The translations under genes were made by a program, and so were the position numbers. Positions 51,267 through 60,088 of a stretch of DNA of 64,000 bases are shown here, one piece after another. Each line of letters opens with the position of its first letter. Position 1 is the first letter of the stretch. The notes under the pieces were generated by a model. That model saw nothing but the letters and a program-made list of their open reading frames with translations. It searched no databases and was not told the origin of the DNA. This stretch comes from JAVDCA01 sp035293985 (GTDB lineage: Bacteria > Pseudomonadota > Alphaproteobacteria > Rhizobiales > Xanthobacteraceae). The DNA is taken from contig DATGLS010000045.1 of NCBI GenBank assembly GCA_035293985.1, positions 409,085-473,084 on the forward strand. The letters run 5' to 3'.

Positions 51267-52103
51267 TCACACGCTTTTCTTGAGCGGATAGACATGCTCC
51301 GGCCCCGGGAACACGCGTGAGCGCACCTCGCGGGCATAATCCGCCACCGCCTGGCCGATCGAGGGCCCGAGTTCCGTATAGCGCTTGACGAATTTGGGCA
51401 CCCGCGGCGAGAGGCCGAGCATGTCCTCGAGCACCAGGATCTGGCCGTCGCAGGCGGCACTGGCACCGATCCCGATGGTCGGGATCGCGATCTCCTGGGT
51501 GAGGCGTGCGGCGAGCGGCTCCGCCATGGCCTCGAGCACCACCGAAAACGCCCCTGCCTCCGCGACTGCGCGGGCATCGTCCTCGTGGCGCGCCCAGTCG
51601 GCCGGATCGCGCCCTTGGGCGCGGAAGCTGCCGAGCGCGTTGATCGACTGCGGTGTGAGCCCCGTATGCGCCATCACGGGCACGCCGCGCTCGGCCAGGA
51701 ACGCGATGGTCTCGGCCATCCGCCGCCCGCCCTCGAGCTTCACGGCGCCGCAGCCGGTCTCCTTGAGAATGCGCGCCGCCGACATGAAGGCCTGCTCCTT
51801 CGAGGCCTCGTAGGAGCCGAACGGCAGATCGACCACGACCAACGCGCGCTTCGATCCGCGCATCACGGCGTGGCCCTGCAGGATCATCATATCGAGCGTG
51901 ACCGGCACGGTGCTCTCGAGCCCGTGCATCACCATGCCGAGCGAATCCCCGACCAGGATCACGTCGCAGTGCTGGTCGAGGATGCGCGCCGTGTGCGCGT
52001 GGTAGGAGGTGAGCGCGACGATCGGCTCGCCGCCCTTGCGGGCACGGATGTCAGGCGCTGTGAGGCGCCGGGTCTCAGCATTGGTTCCAGGATGGGTCGA
52101 CAT
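51267..52103 (-). CDS. panB: 3-methyl-2-oxobutanoate hydroxymethyltransferase
   Basis: This 278-residue enzyme makes ketopantoate for pantothenate and coenzyme A using methylene-tetrahydrofolate. Motifs VGDSLGMVMHG, MAHTGLTPQ and IGIGAS are as expected of PanB. PanC and PanD are not nearby. The ATG is adjacent to the stop of the nnrU-like gene upstream, so the two are co-transcribed. About 220 bases without a gene separate it from the TPR gene. Confidence 0.95.
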   Translation of the reverse strand: MSTHPGTNAETRRLTAPDIRARKGGEPIVALTSYHAHTARILDQHCDVILVGDSLGMVMHGLESTVPVTLDMMILQGHAVMRGSKRALVVVDLPFGSYEASKEQAFMSAARILKETGCGAVKLEGGRRMAETIAFLAERGVPVMAHTGLTPQSINALGSFRAQGRDPADWARHEDDARAVAEAGAFSVVLEAMAEPLAARLTQEIAIPTIGIGASAACDGQILVLEDMLGLSPRVPKFVKRYTELGPSIGQAVADYAREVRSRVFPGPEHVYPLKKSV

Positions 52104-52703
52104 CTACGTCACCAGCCCGTGCGAGCCGAACACCGGAATGCCGATGAACAGCGGATGAAAGAGGAAGCCGAGCGCGAGATAGATCAGCGTGCCGGCGACG
52201 ACCGCAAGGACGTCGTTGAGCCGGCCGCCGACCGGGATCGCGAGCGCGTGCACATCGGTGCGATGCTTGAGCGAGATGCGCACGTAAACCGCCCAGGCGA
52301 GGATCGAGCCGAACAGGATGATGCCGCCGAGATCGCCGTTCGACAAAAGATGCGCGAAAGCCCACAGCTTGAGGCCGGCGAGGAAGGGATATTTGAGTTT
52401 GCGGTAGATGTCGCCGCGGATCAGGGCGGCCGTCATCAGGATGATGGCCGGCCAAACGAGCGCGACCGTGACGTGGCGCATCCAGGCCGGCGGCGTCCAC
52501 ACCGGCTGGTACTCGGTGTGGAGATAGCGCCCGAAGCCCCAGACGATCAGCCCGAGCGCGACGATCGAGACCAGGGAGAACAGAGCGCGGTATGGGACGA
52601 GCCCGATGCGTTCGATGAGCACCGTGCGCGCCTTGCGCCGCGTGACGAACACGTGCGCGGCGATGAAAATCACGAGACCGAGGATGAGGACCACAAGACC
52701 CAT
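52104..52703 (-). CDS. NnrU-family membrane protein
   Basis: This 199-residue protein has about six membrane segments. The family-typical HVFVTRRKARTVL follows the first helix, and the sequence ends FGSHGLVT. NnrU relatives affect denitrification or act as isoprenoid/heme-linked membrane proteins in other bacteria; here there are no nitrogen-oxide genes. The start at 52703 follows the first clear helix pattern MGLVVLILGLVIFIAA. It overlaps nothing and directly precedes panB. Confidence 0.85.
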   Translation of the reverse strand: MGLVVLILGLVIFIAAHVFVTRRKARTVLIERIGLVPYRALFSLVSIVALGLIVWGFGRYLHTEYQPVWTPPAWMRHVTVALVWPAIILMTAALIRGDIYRKLKYPFLAGLKLWAFAHLLSNGDLGGIILFGSILAWAVYVRISLKHRTDVHALAIPVGGRLNDVLAVVAGTLIYLALGFLFHPLFIGIPVFGSHGLVT

Positions 52704-52886
52704 TGGGCGGGCTCCCAGCGAAGTGGCCGGAGTAGAGGCCAAGGGCGGCCCCATAGCAAGCCGACCTGGGTCGAGGCCAGCGTTCCGGGATTGCCGGGAT
52801 GCGGCCGACGAGAGCCTCGCCGGGGTAAAATATGCTAGACGCCACCAGGAAATTGCGGCGCATGGACGCAAAGGACACTTGACGGG

Positions 52887-53960
52887 ATGACGCAGGTGAA
52901 GCTCGGCATCGTCGGTCTCGGACGATGGGCCAAGGTGCTGACGCGGGCCGCCAAGGCCTCGGATCGGTTCAAGATCGTCGCCGGCTACAGCCGTGGGCCG
53001 GAACGCCGCGACGCCTTCGCGCAGGAGTTCGGCGTGCCGGGCGTGCCCGATCTCGAGACCATGCTGGCGGACCCCCAGATCGAGGGCGTGATCCTCACGG
53101 TGCCGAACGAGCAGCACCTGCCGCTCGCACGCCGTGTCGCGATGGCGAAGAAGCACGTCTATACCGAGAAGCCGATCGCCGCGACGCTCGCGGACGGGCT
53201 CGCGATCGAGGCGCTGGAGAAGCAGCACGGCGTCACCGTCACGGTCGGCCACAGCGCCCGCCTGATGGCGGGCATCCGCACCATCCGCGCCGCGATCGAC
53301 GCCGGCGAGCTCGGCCGGGTCGGCTTCATCGAAGCGAACTTCTCCAACGAGCGGGCGCTCGAGCTCACGCCCGCGACCTGGCGCTGGTACCGCGACCGCG
53401 CGCCGGGCGGCCCGCTGTCGCAGCTCGCCATCCACCAGTTCGACGTGCTGCATTATCTCGGCGGCGAGATCGTCGCCGCGAGCTCGATCGCCTCGAAGCT
53501 CTCCCCGGTCGGCGCCGAGGTGGACGACCAGTCGATGACGACGCTCAAATTCGCCGACGGAAAGATCGGCTATGTCGGCTCGTCGTGGACCTCGCCCGGC
53601 ATCTTCGCGGTGCGCGTGTTCGGCTCGAAGGGCCTGATGCACTATGAGATCGACTTCGGCACCTGGGATACGCCAGCCGAGCTGCATAAGAAATCAGTGC
53701 TCTATATCCAGCGCGGCAAGGACGGCTACGCCCGGCGCGAGGAATTGAAGGTGCCCGAAAGCGACATGTTCCGCGCCGAGCTCGACATGTTCGCGGAGAG
53801 CTGCCGCACCGGCAAGGCGAACGAGCTCGACGCGCGCAACGCCAATGTCGCGGTCGCGATCGTCTACGCGGCGCTGCGCTCGATCGACCGGCAAGGCCAG
53901 CTGGTGGCGATCGCCGACGTGATCGCCGAGGCCCGCACGGGTGGGCGCCATGTTGCCTAG
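52887..53960 (+). CDS. Gfo/Idh/MocA-family oxidoreductase
   Basis: This 357-residue protein has an N-terminal Rossmann fold (GIVGLGRWAKVL) and the family EKPIA motif with the conserved Lys near residue 95. A C-terminal alpha/beta domain follows. It would oxidise or reduce a sugar, inositol, or other hydroxyl-bearing substrate with NAD(P). It is the first gene of a six-gene unit ending at 58401, overlapping the creatininase-like gene by about 11-20 bases. The substrate is unknown. Confidence 0.92.
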   Translation: MTQVKLGIVGLGRWAKVLTRAAKASDRFKIVAGYSRGPERRDAFAQEFGVPGVPDLETMLADPQIEGVILTVPNEQHLPLARRVAMAKKHVYTEKPIAATLADGLAIEALEKQHGVTVTVGHSARLMAGIRTIRAAIDAGELGRVGFIEANFSNERALELTPATWRWYRDRAPGGPLSQLAIHQFDVLHYLGGEIVAASSIASKLSPVGAEVDDQSMTTLKFADGKIGYVGSSWTSPGIFAVRVFGSKGLMHYEIDFGTWDTPAELHKKSVLYIQRGKDGYARREELKVPESDMFRAELDMFAESCRTGKANELDARNANVAVAIVYAALRSIDRQGQLVAIADVIAEARTGGRHVA

Positions 53961-54756
53961 CCGGTATTTCGTCGACCTCACCCAGCCGGAGATCGCGGCG
54001 CAGCTCAAGGCGAACCCGCTGGTGATCCTGCCGGCCGGCAGCGTCGAGCAGCACGGGCCGCATCTGCCGACCGGCACCGACATCTTCGCCGCCAACGTGA
54101 TCGGCCACGCCGTGGCCGAGCGCCTCGACGGCCTGGTGCTGCCCGGCACGCCGCTCGGCGTCACGCCGATGCACGCGCCGTTCGCGGGCACGATCACGCT
54201 GACGCCCGACACTTATATGCGGCTCGTAACCGAGACCTGCGTCTCGACCGCGCGGCACGGCGCCAAGTATCTCCTCATCCTCAACTGGCACGAGGGCAAC
54301 ATCGCGTCGCTCGCGATCGCGGCCGAGGCGCTGCACCGCGAGCACGGCATGACGGTCCTGACCGTGCAGGCCTGCTACGTCGCCGAGGAGCTCTACGGCC
54401 ACTCTTGCAACGGCCTCACACACGGCGGCGAGATCGAGGCGCTCGCGGTCCTGGCCTATCGGCCCGAGCTGGTTCACCTCGAGCGCATCGATTACTCGTC
54501 CGATCACAGCCACGGCCACAAGATGGACAAGCTGCGCCGCACCCGCGCTTATCAGCCGGTGCTGTCCGATATCCGCTCGATCGCGCCGACCGGCTGGTTC
54601 GGCAGCCCGCAGCACGCCACCGCCGAAAAGGGCGCGCGCATGCTCGTCGATATCGCCGAGTCGATCGCCCAGGAGGCGACCGAGATCTTCCGCCAGATCG
54701 ACGCCGTCCAGGGCAGCGGCACCGCCGAGCTGCGCCAGTTCCGGAGGGCGAAGTAA
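53950..54756 (+). CDS. Creatininase-family amidohydrolase
   Basis: This 268-residue protein has the metal-binding pattern of the family: SVEQHGPHLPTGTD (Glu, His and Asp ligands), NWHEGN, and THGGEIE. Members open cyclic amides such as creatinine or act on related lactams and formamides. The ATG at 53950 and a GTG at 53941 are both possible; the whole start overlaps the upstream gene. It ends in TAATG with the cupin gene. It probably catalyses a hydrolytic step in the operon pathway. Confidence 0.92.
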   Translation: MLPSRYFVDLTQPEIAAQLKANPLVILPAGSVEQHGPHLPTGTDIFAANVIGHAVAERLDGLVLPGTPLGVTPMHAPFAGTITLTPDTYMRLVTETCVSTARHGAKYLLILNWHEGNIASLAIAAEALHREHGMTVLTVQACYVAEELYGHSCNGLTHGGEIEALAVLAYRPELVHLERIDYSSDHSHGHKMDKLRRTRAYQPVLSDIRSIAPTGWFGSPQHATAEKGARMLVDIAESIAQEATEIFRQIDAVQGSGTAELRQFRRAK

Positions 54757-55130
54757 TGGCTCGCCTGCTCACCGCTGCCGAGGCGAAGCTCCTCGACCTG
54801 CCCGGGCGCCGCTCGCGCGAGCTCGTGTCCGGCAAGATCGGCTCCAGGCTGAGCTTCCGCCTGGTCGAGATCGCGCCGCAGAAGCCCGGCGACAAGCCGC
54901 GCGGCCCGCACCTGCACTCAGGTTTCGAGGAATGCATCTACGTGCTGTCCGGACGCGGCATGATGCAGTCGGAAAGCGGCGCGCTCAGCGCCGGGCCCGG
55001 CGACGTGCTGCTGGTGCCTGCCGGCGAGAAGCACATGACCGTCAACATCGGCAACGAGACGCTGGTGCTGCTGTGCTTCTTCCCTGTGCCGGACGTCGGC
55101 GCCGGCACCACCGAATTCGCGAGCTTCTGA
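54756..55130 (+). CDS. Single-domain cupin
   Basis: This 124-residue protein is one cupin beta-barrel. It shows HLHSGFEECIYVLSGRGMM (first motif, with two His and Glu) and GDVLLVPAGEKH (second motif, with the metal His). The start overlaps the upstream stop (TAATG). It may be a dioxygenase, an isomerase or a sensor of the operon substrate. Context makes an enzymatic or binding role in the same pathway likely. Confidence 0.9.
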   Translation: MARLLTAAEAKLLDLPGRRSRELVSGKIGSRLSFRLVEIAPQKPGDKPRGPHLHSGFEECIYVLSGRGMMQSESGALSAGPGDVLLVPAGEKHMTVNIGNETLVLLCFFPVPDVGAGTTEFASF

Positions 55131-55133
55131 CGC

Positions 55134-56123
55134 ATGACCCGCGTTTTGTGCCTGCGCCCGCAGGCGGATTTCGTCCGCGTGAATGCGTTGCCTTCCGCCT
55201 CGCTGGCGGTCGATTACCGCGCGCCGGCCGACACCGACGTGCCCGAGCTGATGCGACAGGCCGACGCGCTCGTCATTCCGGCGGTCGGGCCGCCGCTCGC
55301 CGCCGCGATGTTCGAGGGCACGCGCCTCAAGCTGGTGCAGGTCACGGGCGCCGGCCTCGACCGGCTCGACATGCCGGCGCTGACGCGCCTCGGCATTCCG
55401 GTCGCGAATGTGCCTGGCGGCAGCAATGGCGCCGTCGCCGAGTATGCGGTGACCACCGCCTCGCTGTTGCTCCGGCGCTTGGCCTGGTCGAGCGACGAGA
55501 TCAAGGGCGGCAACTATGTCGCGTTCCGCGCCGCAGTGGTCGGCGCGAACCTCGCCGGGCTCGACGGCCTGACGGTCGGCATCGTCGGCTTCGGCACCAT
55601 CGGCGTCGCGGTGGCCAGAGCCTTCGCGGCGGCGAACTGCCGGCTCTGCTACCACGATCCCGCGCCGCCCGATCGCACGGCGGCCGCGGCGCTCGGCGCG
55701 CAGTCGCTCCCGCTGCCCGATCTGCTCGCGCAGTCCGACGTCGTGACGCTGCATGTGCCGCTGCTGCCGACAACGCGCGGCCTGATCGGCACCGGCGAGC
55801 TCGCTCGCATGAAGCCCGGCGCCGTGCTGATCCAGGCGTCGCGCGGCGGCGTGGTCGACGAGGCGGCGCTCGCGAATGCGCTGCGCACAAAGCATCTCGG
55901 CGGCGCCGCCGTCGATGTCTACTCGACGGAACCGCCGGGCGCGGACAATCCCCTGCTCGCCCTCGACGGCGAAGCGGCGCAGCGGCTGCTGCTCACGCCG
56001 CATATTGCGGGCGTGACGCGGCAGGCGTCCGCATTTCTGTTCGTCTCCGCCTGGGAGAACGTCGAGCGGGTCGTCATCAAGGGCGCGCCGCCGCTCAATC
56101 GGGCCAATCCGGTGTCGCCATGA
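55134..56123 (+). CDS. D-2-hydroxyacid dehydrogenase (NAD-dependent)
   Basis: This 329-residue protein has the D-isomer fold. It contains GIVGFGTIGVAVAR as the nucleotide motif, the catalytic Arg in QASRGG, Glu in YSTEPPG, and His in LTPHIAG. All three catalytic residues are present. It would reduce or oxidise a 2-keto/2-hydroxy acid. It starts three bases after the cupin stop and overlaps the M20 gene by ATGA. Confidence 0.93.
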   Translation: MTRVLCLRPQADFVRVNALPSASLAVDYRAPADTDVPELMRQADALVIPAVGPPLAAAMFEGTRLKLVQVTGAGLDRLDMPALTRLGIPVANVPGGSNGAVAEYAVTTASLLLRRLAWSSDEIKGGNYVAFRAAVVGANLAGLDGLTVGIVGFGTIGVAVARAFAAANCRLCYHDPAPPDRTAAAALGAQSLPLPDLLAQSDVVTLHVPLLPTTRGLIGTGELARMKPGAVLIQASRGGVVDEAALANALRTKHLGGAAVDVYSTEPPGADNPLLALDGEAAQRLLLTPHIAGVTRQASAFLFVSAWENVERVVIKGAPPLNRANPVSP

Positions 56124-57391
56124 ATGCCGACGATCGCGACAAGGCCGCGCGCTACATCACGCCTGATCTCCTGCGCCAGACGCTCATCGACATGATCGAC
56201 ATCCGCAGCCCGACCGGTTCGGAAGCCGGGATGGCGGACTACATCGTCCGCCGCCTGCGCGCCGCCGGCATCGATGCGTCACATCAGCTCGTCGACGAAG
56301 GCCGACCCAACGCGATCGGGCACCTGCCGGGACGCGGCGACGGGCGCAATCTTCTCTTCACCGGCCACATGGACACCTCCTACAGCGGCGACGAGTCGCA
56401 TCTGGTCGGCGAAGGCTTCCGCCCCAAAGGCATCTTTCGCGACGGTTGGATCTGGGGGCTCGGTGCCAGCAACATGAAGAGCGGCCTCGCCGGCTTGCTG
56501 GTCGCGTTCGAGGCGATCGCGAAGTCCGGCATCAAGCTGCACGGCGACCTTACGCTCGGCGGTGTCGTCGGCGAGATCGAGAAGGCGCCGATCGAGGAAT
56601 TCCAGGGCGTCGAATATGCCGGCTACGGCGTCGGCACGAAACATCTCGTCACGCACGGGATCACGGCCGATTTTGCACTGCTCGGCGAGCCGACCGGCAT
56701 GCGGCTATGCACCGCCAACATGGGCTGCGTCTGGGCGCGCATTTCCGTCGAGGGCACGGTCGCGCATTCGGCGCTGACCAACAAGCCCGACACGATCAAT
56801 GCCATCGCGGTGGCGCGCTCGCTGTGCGACGAGATCGACGCGTGGGCCAAGTCGTTCAGCGAGCAGAACGCCTATCTGGGAGAGCGCGCGCACGTGACGA
56901 TCGCAGCGATGCGCGGCGGCGCGCCATGGCGGCTGTCGCGCAACCCGTACGACTGCAGCGTCTATCTCGACATCCGTACGGTGCCGGGCCAGAACGCAGA
57001 GGACATCAAACGCGCGTTGCGTGTCCTGCTGCAGCGGTTCGCGCAAAAACATGGAGTCGCGGAGCCGACACTCGCGTTCCTGATCACCGATCCGCCGCTG
57101 GAGATCGGCCCGGACCTGCCGATCGTGACGGCGCTCGAGGCCGCGCAGCAGTCCGTGATGGGACAAAAAACCACAACCTTCCTGCGCCGTCCGGGCTCCG
57201 ATGCGGTGCATCTCACGCGCTATGATGTGCCATGCATCCAGTTCGGGCCGGGCGGACGCCTGCACCCGAGCGCGGGCGGACGCTCGATGCATGCGATCGG
57301 CGACCACGTGCTGCTCGACGACGTGGTGCTGGCCTCGCGCATCTACCTCGAGACGGCGCTCAACCTGTGCGGTGCGCCGATCGGCAAGTGA
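56120..57391 (+). CDS. M20-family metallopeptidase/amidohydrolase
   Basis: This 423-residue protein belongs to the M20 group with ArgE, DapE and carboxypeptidases. The metal site shows LLFTGHMDT, then GLGASNMKSG with the bridging Asp replaced by Asn. A catalytic Glu (GEIEKAP) is present, and the C-terminal HPSAGGRSMHAIGDH closes the site. The Asn in place of the usual metal-bridging Asp is notable. It should hydrolyse an amide or peptide bond in the pathway. The ATG overlaps the previous stop. Confidence 0.9.
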   Translation: MNADDRDKAARYITPDLLRQTLIDMIDIRSPTGSEAGMADYIVRRLRAAGIDASHQLVDEGRPNAIGHLPGRGDGRNLLFTGHMDTSYSGDESHLVGEGFRPKGIFRDGWIWGLGASNMKSGLAGLLVAFEAIAKSGIKLHGDLTLGGVVGEIEKAPIEEFQGVEYAGYGVGTKHLVTHGITADFALLGEPTGMRLCTANMGCVWARISVEGTVAHSALTNKPDTINAIAVARSLCDEIDAWAKSFSEQNAYLGERAHVTIAAMRGGAPWRLSRNPYDCSVYLDIRTVPGQNAEDIKRALRVLLQRFAQKHGVAEPTLAFLITDPPLEIGPDLPIVTALEAAQQSVMGQKTTTFLRRPGSDAVHLTRYDVPCIQFGPGGRLHPSAGGRSMHAIGDHVLLDDVVLASRIYLETALNLCGAPIGK

Positions 57392-57426
57392 ATCGACGCG
57401 GCAAGAGGGGCGAAGAGGAAAAGCAA

Positions 57427-58401
57427 ATGAAGTTGCGATGTGTCGGAGCCGCACTACTCGCGGGCCTCATCCTCGCGGGCACGGCGCGCGCGGAGGACTA
57501 TCCCACCCGCCCCATCACCCTCGTGGTCTCGTTCGCGCCGGGTGGCCTCACCGACATCCCGGCGCGCATGATCGCGCCCGACCTGCAGGCGCGGCTCAAG
57601 CAGCCGGTGGTGGTCGAGAACAAGCCGGGCGCATCGGGCGTGATCGGCACGTCCTACGTCATCCACGCGCCGGCGGACGGCTATACGCTCCTGGTCAGCG
57701 GGATCTCCGAGGTGCAGAACCTGTTCTACATCAAGGTGCCGTACAACGTGCAGACCGACCTCGCGACGGTCGCGAAGATCGCCGACGGGCCGCCTCTCGT
57801 GCTCGCCGTGCCGGCGAGCTCGCCATTCAAGACCTTCGCGGACTTCATCGCCTACGCCAAGGCCAATCCGGCGAAAACCAACATGGCTACCACTGGTCCG
57901 GCGACGAGCCCCGCGATCGCGGTATCGCAGCTCAACTCCGTCGCCGGCACACAAATCGTCCCGGTGCCCTACAACGGCTCCGGCCCGGCCGCAGCCGCGG
58001 TGGCGGGCGCGCAGGTGCAGGCGGGCTTCGTGTGGCTGCCGAGCGTCTCCGGCATGGTGAGCTCCGGTCAGGTGCGCCTGCTGGCGATCGCGACCGCGCA
58101 GCGCCTGCCGGTGATCAAGGAGGTGCCGACCTTCGCGGAGCTCGGGTTCAAAAACTTCGAGCACAGCGCCTTCGTCGGCCTGCTCGCGCCGCGCGGCACG
58201 CCCGCCGCCGTGATCGCGACGCTGAACAAGGCCGTGAACGACGCGGTCACCGGCTCGGCGACGTTCGCCAAACGGCTCGAGCCGTTCGGCATGACGCTGC
58301 CGGCGCAGCCCAATACGCCCGAGTCGTACCACGAGTTCATGGCCGACCAGATCGACTACCAGCGCAAGCTCGCCGCCCTGTCGGGCGCCGCGCCAAAATA
58401 A
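57427..58401 (+). CDS. Bug/TctC-family solute-binding protein of the catabolic operon
   Basis: This 324-residue periplasmic receptor has a signal peptide (1-22, ending ARA) and the Bug signature YPTRPITLVVSFAPGGLTD, with GYTL later. It differs from the receptor at 545-1513 beyond the shared signature. It is the last gene of the six-gene unit and would capture the operon's substrate; TTT membrane subunits are missing. A terminator follows. AGGAAAAG precedes the ATG at 57427. Confidence 0.93.
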   Translation: MKLRCVGAALLAGLILAGTARAEDYPTRPITLVVSFAPGGLTDIPARMIAPDLQARLKQPVVVENKPGASGVIGTSYVIHAPADGYTLLVSGISEVQNLFYIKVPYNVQTDLATVAKIADGPPLVLAVPASSPFKTFADFIAYAKANPAKTNMATTGPATSPAIAVSQLNSVAGTQIVPVPYNGSGPAAAAVAGAQVQAGFVWLPSVSGMVSSGQVRLLAIATAQRLPVIKEVPTFAELGFKNFEHSAFVGLLAPRGTPAAVIATLNKAVNDAVTGSATFAKRLEPFGMTLPAQPNTPESYHEFMADQIDYQRKLAALSGAAPK

Positions 58402-58413
58402 GTGTAACGAATG

Positions 58414-58444
58414 CCGCCCGGCGACGCGTCTCGCCGGGCGGTTT
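58414..58444 (+). terminator. Terminator of the 52887-58401 operon
   Basis: CCGCCCGGCGA (58414-58424) pairs with TCGCCGGGCGG (58431-58441) around a six-base loop, followed by TTTGATCTT. The 11-base-pair stem is strong and the T-tract is modest. It lies 12 bases after the Bug stop, before the convergent GST gene. Confidence 0.75.
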
Positions 58445-58462
58445 GATCTTCGGTCCTACGTC

Positions 58463-59122
58463 TCACGCCGCCGCGGCGGCGGGCTGCGGCAGGGGCGACT
58501 CGGCGATCGTCTTCTGCCAGGCGGGCAGCGTCATCAGGCTTGCGTGCCAGCGCCGGATCTCGGGATAGTTCTCGAGCGGGAAGCGGCCTGCGGCCGTGTA
58601 GTTGAGCGGCGCGCCGAGCGCGAAATCAGCGAGCGTGAGCGCGGCGCCGGTGACGTATTTGCGCCCCTTGAGCTGACCGTCGAGCACCGCGGCGGCGCGA
58701 TGAAATCGCTCGGTACCCTTCGCGACCTCGGCCGGATCGGGATCGCCGCCGCCCAGCAGCACCGGCTTGACGAAATTCTCGAGCAGCAGGGTCTCGACGG
58801 CCGGATCCCAGTGCGCGAGGTCCCAGAATTGCCAGCGCGTGACGTCGAGCCGGCCGCGCTCGTCGCTCGGCAACAGACCGCTCTGCGGCTTGCGGCCGGC
58901 GAGGTATTGCGCGATCGCGTTCGACTCCCACAGGACATAGCCGCCGTCGCGCAGCGTCGGCATCAGCTGGTTGGGATTGAGCGCCGTGTATTCGGGCGAC
59001 TTGTGTTCGCCGCGGTGGAAATCGAGCGCGCGGACGGTGAAATCGAGGTCGAGGTGGTTCGCGACCGCGATCACCTTGAAGGCGCGCGGGCTCGGCGGAA
59101 AGGCGAAGATTTCGATGGTCAT
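58463..59122 (-). CDS. Glutathione S-transferase family protein
   Basis: This 219-residue protein has the thioredoxin-like N-domain (MTIEIFAFPPSPRAFKV with a Ser in the catalytic position; SNAIAQYLAG as the glutathione site) and an all-helical C-domain. It is about the normal GST length. It is the last gene of the ArsR-SRPBCC-GST unit, so it may detoxify a compound sensed by the ArsR-type regulator. The substrate is unknown. Confidence 0.92.
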   Translation of the reverse strand: MTIEIFAFPPSPRAFKVIAVANHLDLDFTVRALDFHRGEHKSPEYTALNPNQLMPTLRDGGYVLWESNAIAQYLAGRKPQSGLLPSDERGRLDVTRWQFWDLAHWDPAVETLLLENFVKPVLLGGGDPDPAEVAKGTERFHRAAAVLDGQLKGRKYVTGAALTLADFALGAPLNYTAAGRFPLENYPEIRRWHASLMTLPAWQKTIAESPLPQPAAAAA

Positions 59123-59176
59123 GACACACTCCTCTGGTTGGACGTTGAGAGTTGGATGAACCTGCGATTCGTGCGT

Positions 59177-59656
59177 TCAGGCGCTCTCGGCCTTCTCGCG
59201 GAAGATCTCGAGCAGCTTCGGCCAGCCGCCGTTGACGTCGCTGCGCATCTTCGCGCCGCCTTCGGCGCCCATCTGCTCGAACTTGCGATGCTCGAGCTCG
59301 ACCCGCGTGGCATTCTCGCCTTCGGCGATGAAGCGCACCTCGACCTCGGAGCCGACCGTTGTGTCGGGCTTCCATTGGCTGTTGATGTCCCAGCTCATCA
59401 CGAAGCGTCGTGGCGGCTCCCACGTGACGATCCGGCCGATATCGGTCTGCGTGCCGTCCTCGGCGAGCTCGTACCACCGCCCGCCCACGCGCGTCTCCAT
59501 GTGGACCGCCTTGCGCGGCGTCTTGCCGATGCCGTGATCCTTCGGCCACCAGCGGTCGAGCCCGGCGGTGAACACCTCGAAGGCATGCGCGGCGCTTGCC
59601 TTCACGTGGATGGTCTTGCGCACCGGCGCGATCGTGATGGTCTGTGTCTGCGTCAT
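59177..59656 (-). CDS. SRPBCC (AHSA1-like) protein
   Basis: This 159-residue protein has the START/AHSA1 fold. It shows VFTAGLDRWWPKDHG and GGRWYELAEDGTQTDIGRI in the first half and FRWEPP-like VTWEPPRRFVMSWD in the centre. Such proteins bind hydrophobic ligands in a deep cavity. The start at 59656 overlaps the ArsR stop (ATGA). In many bacteria this pair, an ArsR regulator then AHSA1, is a two-gene unit. Confidence 0.9.
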   Translation of the reverse strand: MTQTQTITIAPVRKTIHVKASAAHAFEVFTAGLDRWWPKDHGIGKTPRKAVHMETRVGGRWYELAEDGTQTDIGRIVTWEPPRRFVMSWDINSQWKPDTTVGSEVEVRFIAEGENATRVELEHRKFEQMGAEGGAKMRSDVNGGWPKLLEIFREKAESA

Positions 59657-59997
59657 CGTTCGTCCGTCCTTCCCTGTGTGTCCTTCGCGCTGCGCTCGGC
59701 TTCGGCCTGGAACGCCGCCAGCGCGTCGTCCCAGAACTGATCGAGCCACTTGCGTAATGCGCCGAGCCCTTGCGGATCGATGTAGTAGACGCGGCGCGTT
59801 CCCTCCGGCCGGTCCGCCACGAGACCCGCCTCCTTCAAGACCTTGAGATGCTGTGACACCGCCGGCCGGCTGACCGGCAGGCCGCGTGCGATCTCGGCGA
59901 CCGCATGCGGCCCGTCCTTGAGCCGTTCGAACACCCGCCGCCGGGTCGGATCGGCCAGCGCCGACAAGGCATTTGCATGAGCTCTTGCGTAAGCCAT
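59653..59997 (-). CDS. ArsR-family transcriptional repressor
   Basis: This 114-residue protein has a winged helix domain (ALADPTRRRVFERLKDGPHAV and the recognition helix SRPAVSQHLKVL). It lacks the usual paired-Cys metal site, so it belongs to the group that pairs with AHSA1 and GST genes and senses organic or unknown signals. Its start sits directly beside the palindrome at 59998-60012. It should repress its own operon. Confidence 0.93.
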   Translation of the reverse strand: MAYARAHANALSALADPTRRRVFERLKDGPHAVAEIARGLPVSRPAVSQHLKVLKEAGLVADRPEGTRRVYYIDPQGLGALRKWLDQFWDDALAAFQAEAERSAKDTQGRTDER

Positions 59998-60021
59998 GAC
60001 TTACGGTAAGTCACGACTTAC
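59998..60021. promoter_or_regulatory. Candidate ArsR operator
   Basis: GACTTAC-G-GTAAGTC (59998-60012) is a perfect 15-base palindrome immediately upstream of the ArsR start codon. A second GACTTAC half-site follows at 60015-60021. The position and symmetry fit autorepression by the dimer. The site also borders the divergent SDR gene 70 bases away, so it could control both. Confidence 0.6.
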
Positions 60022-60088
60022 GAAATGTCAAGCGCGGATCTGGTTGTGCTAATGTCGGCGCGCAACGGAGCGGTCGCAGGTCGGTCGA

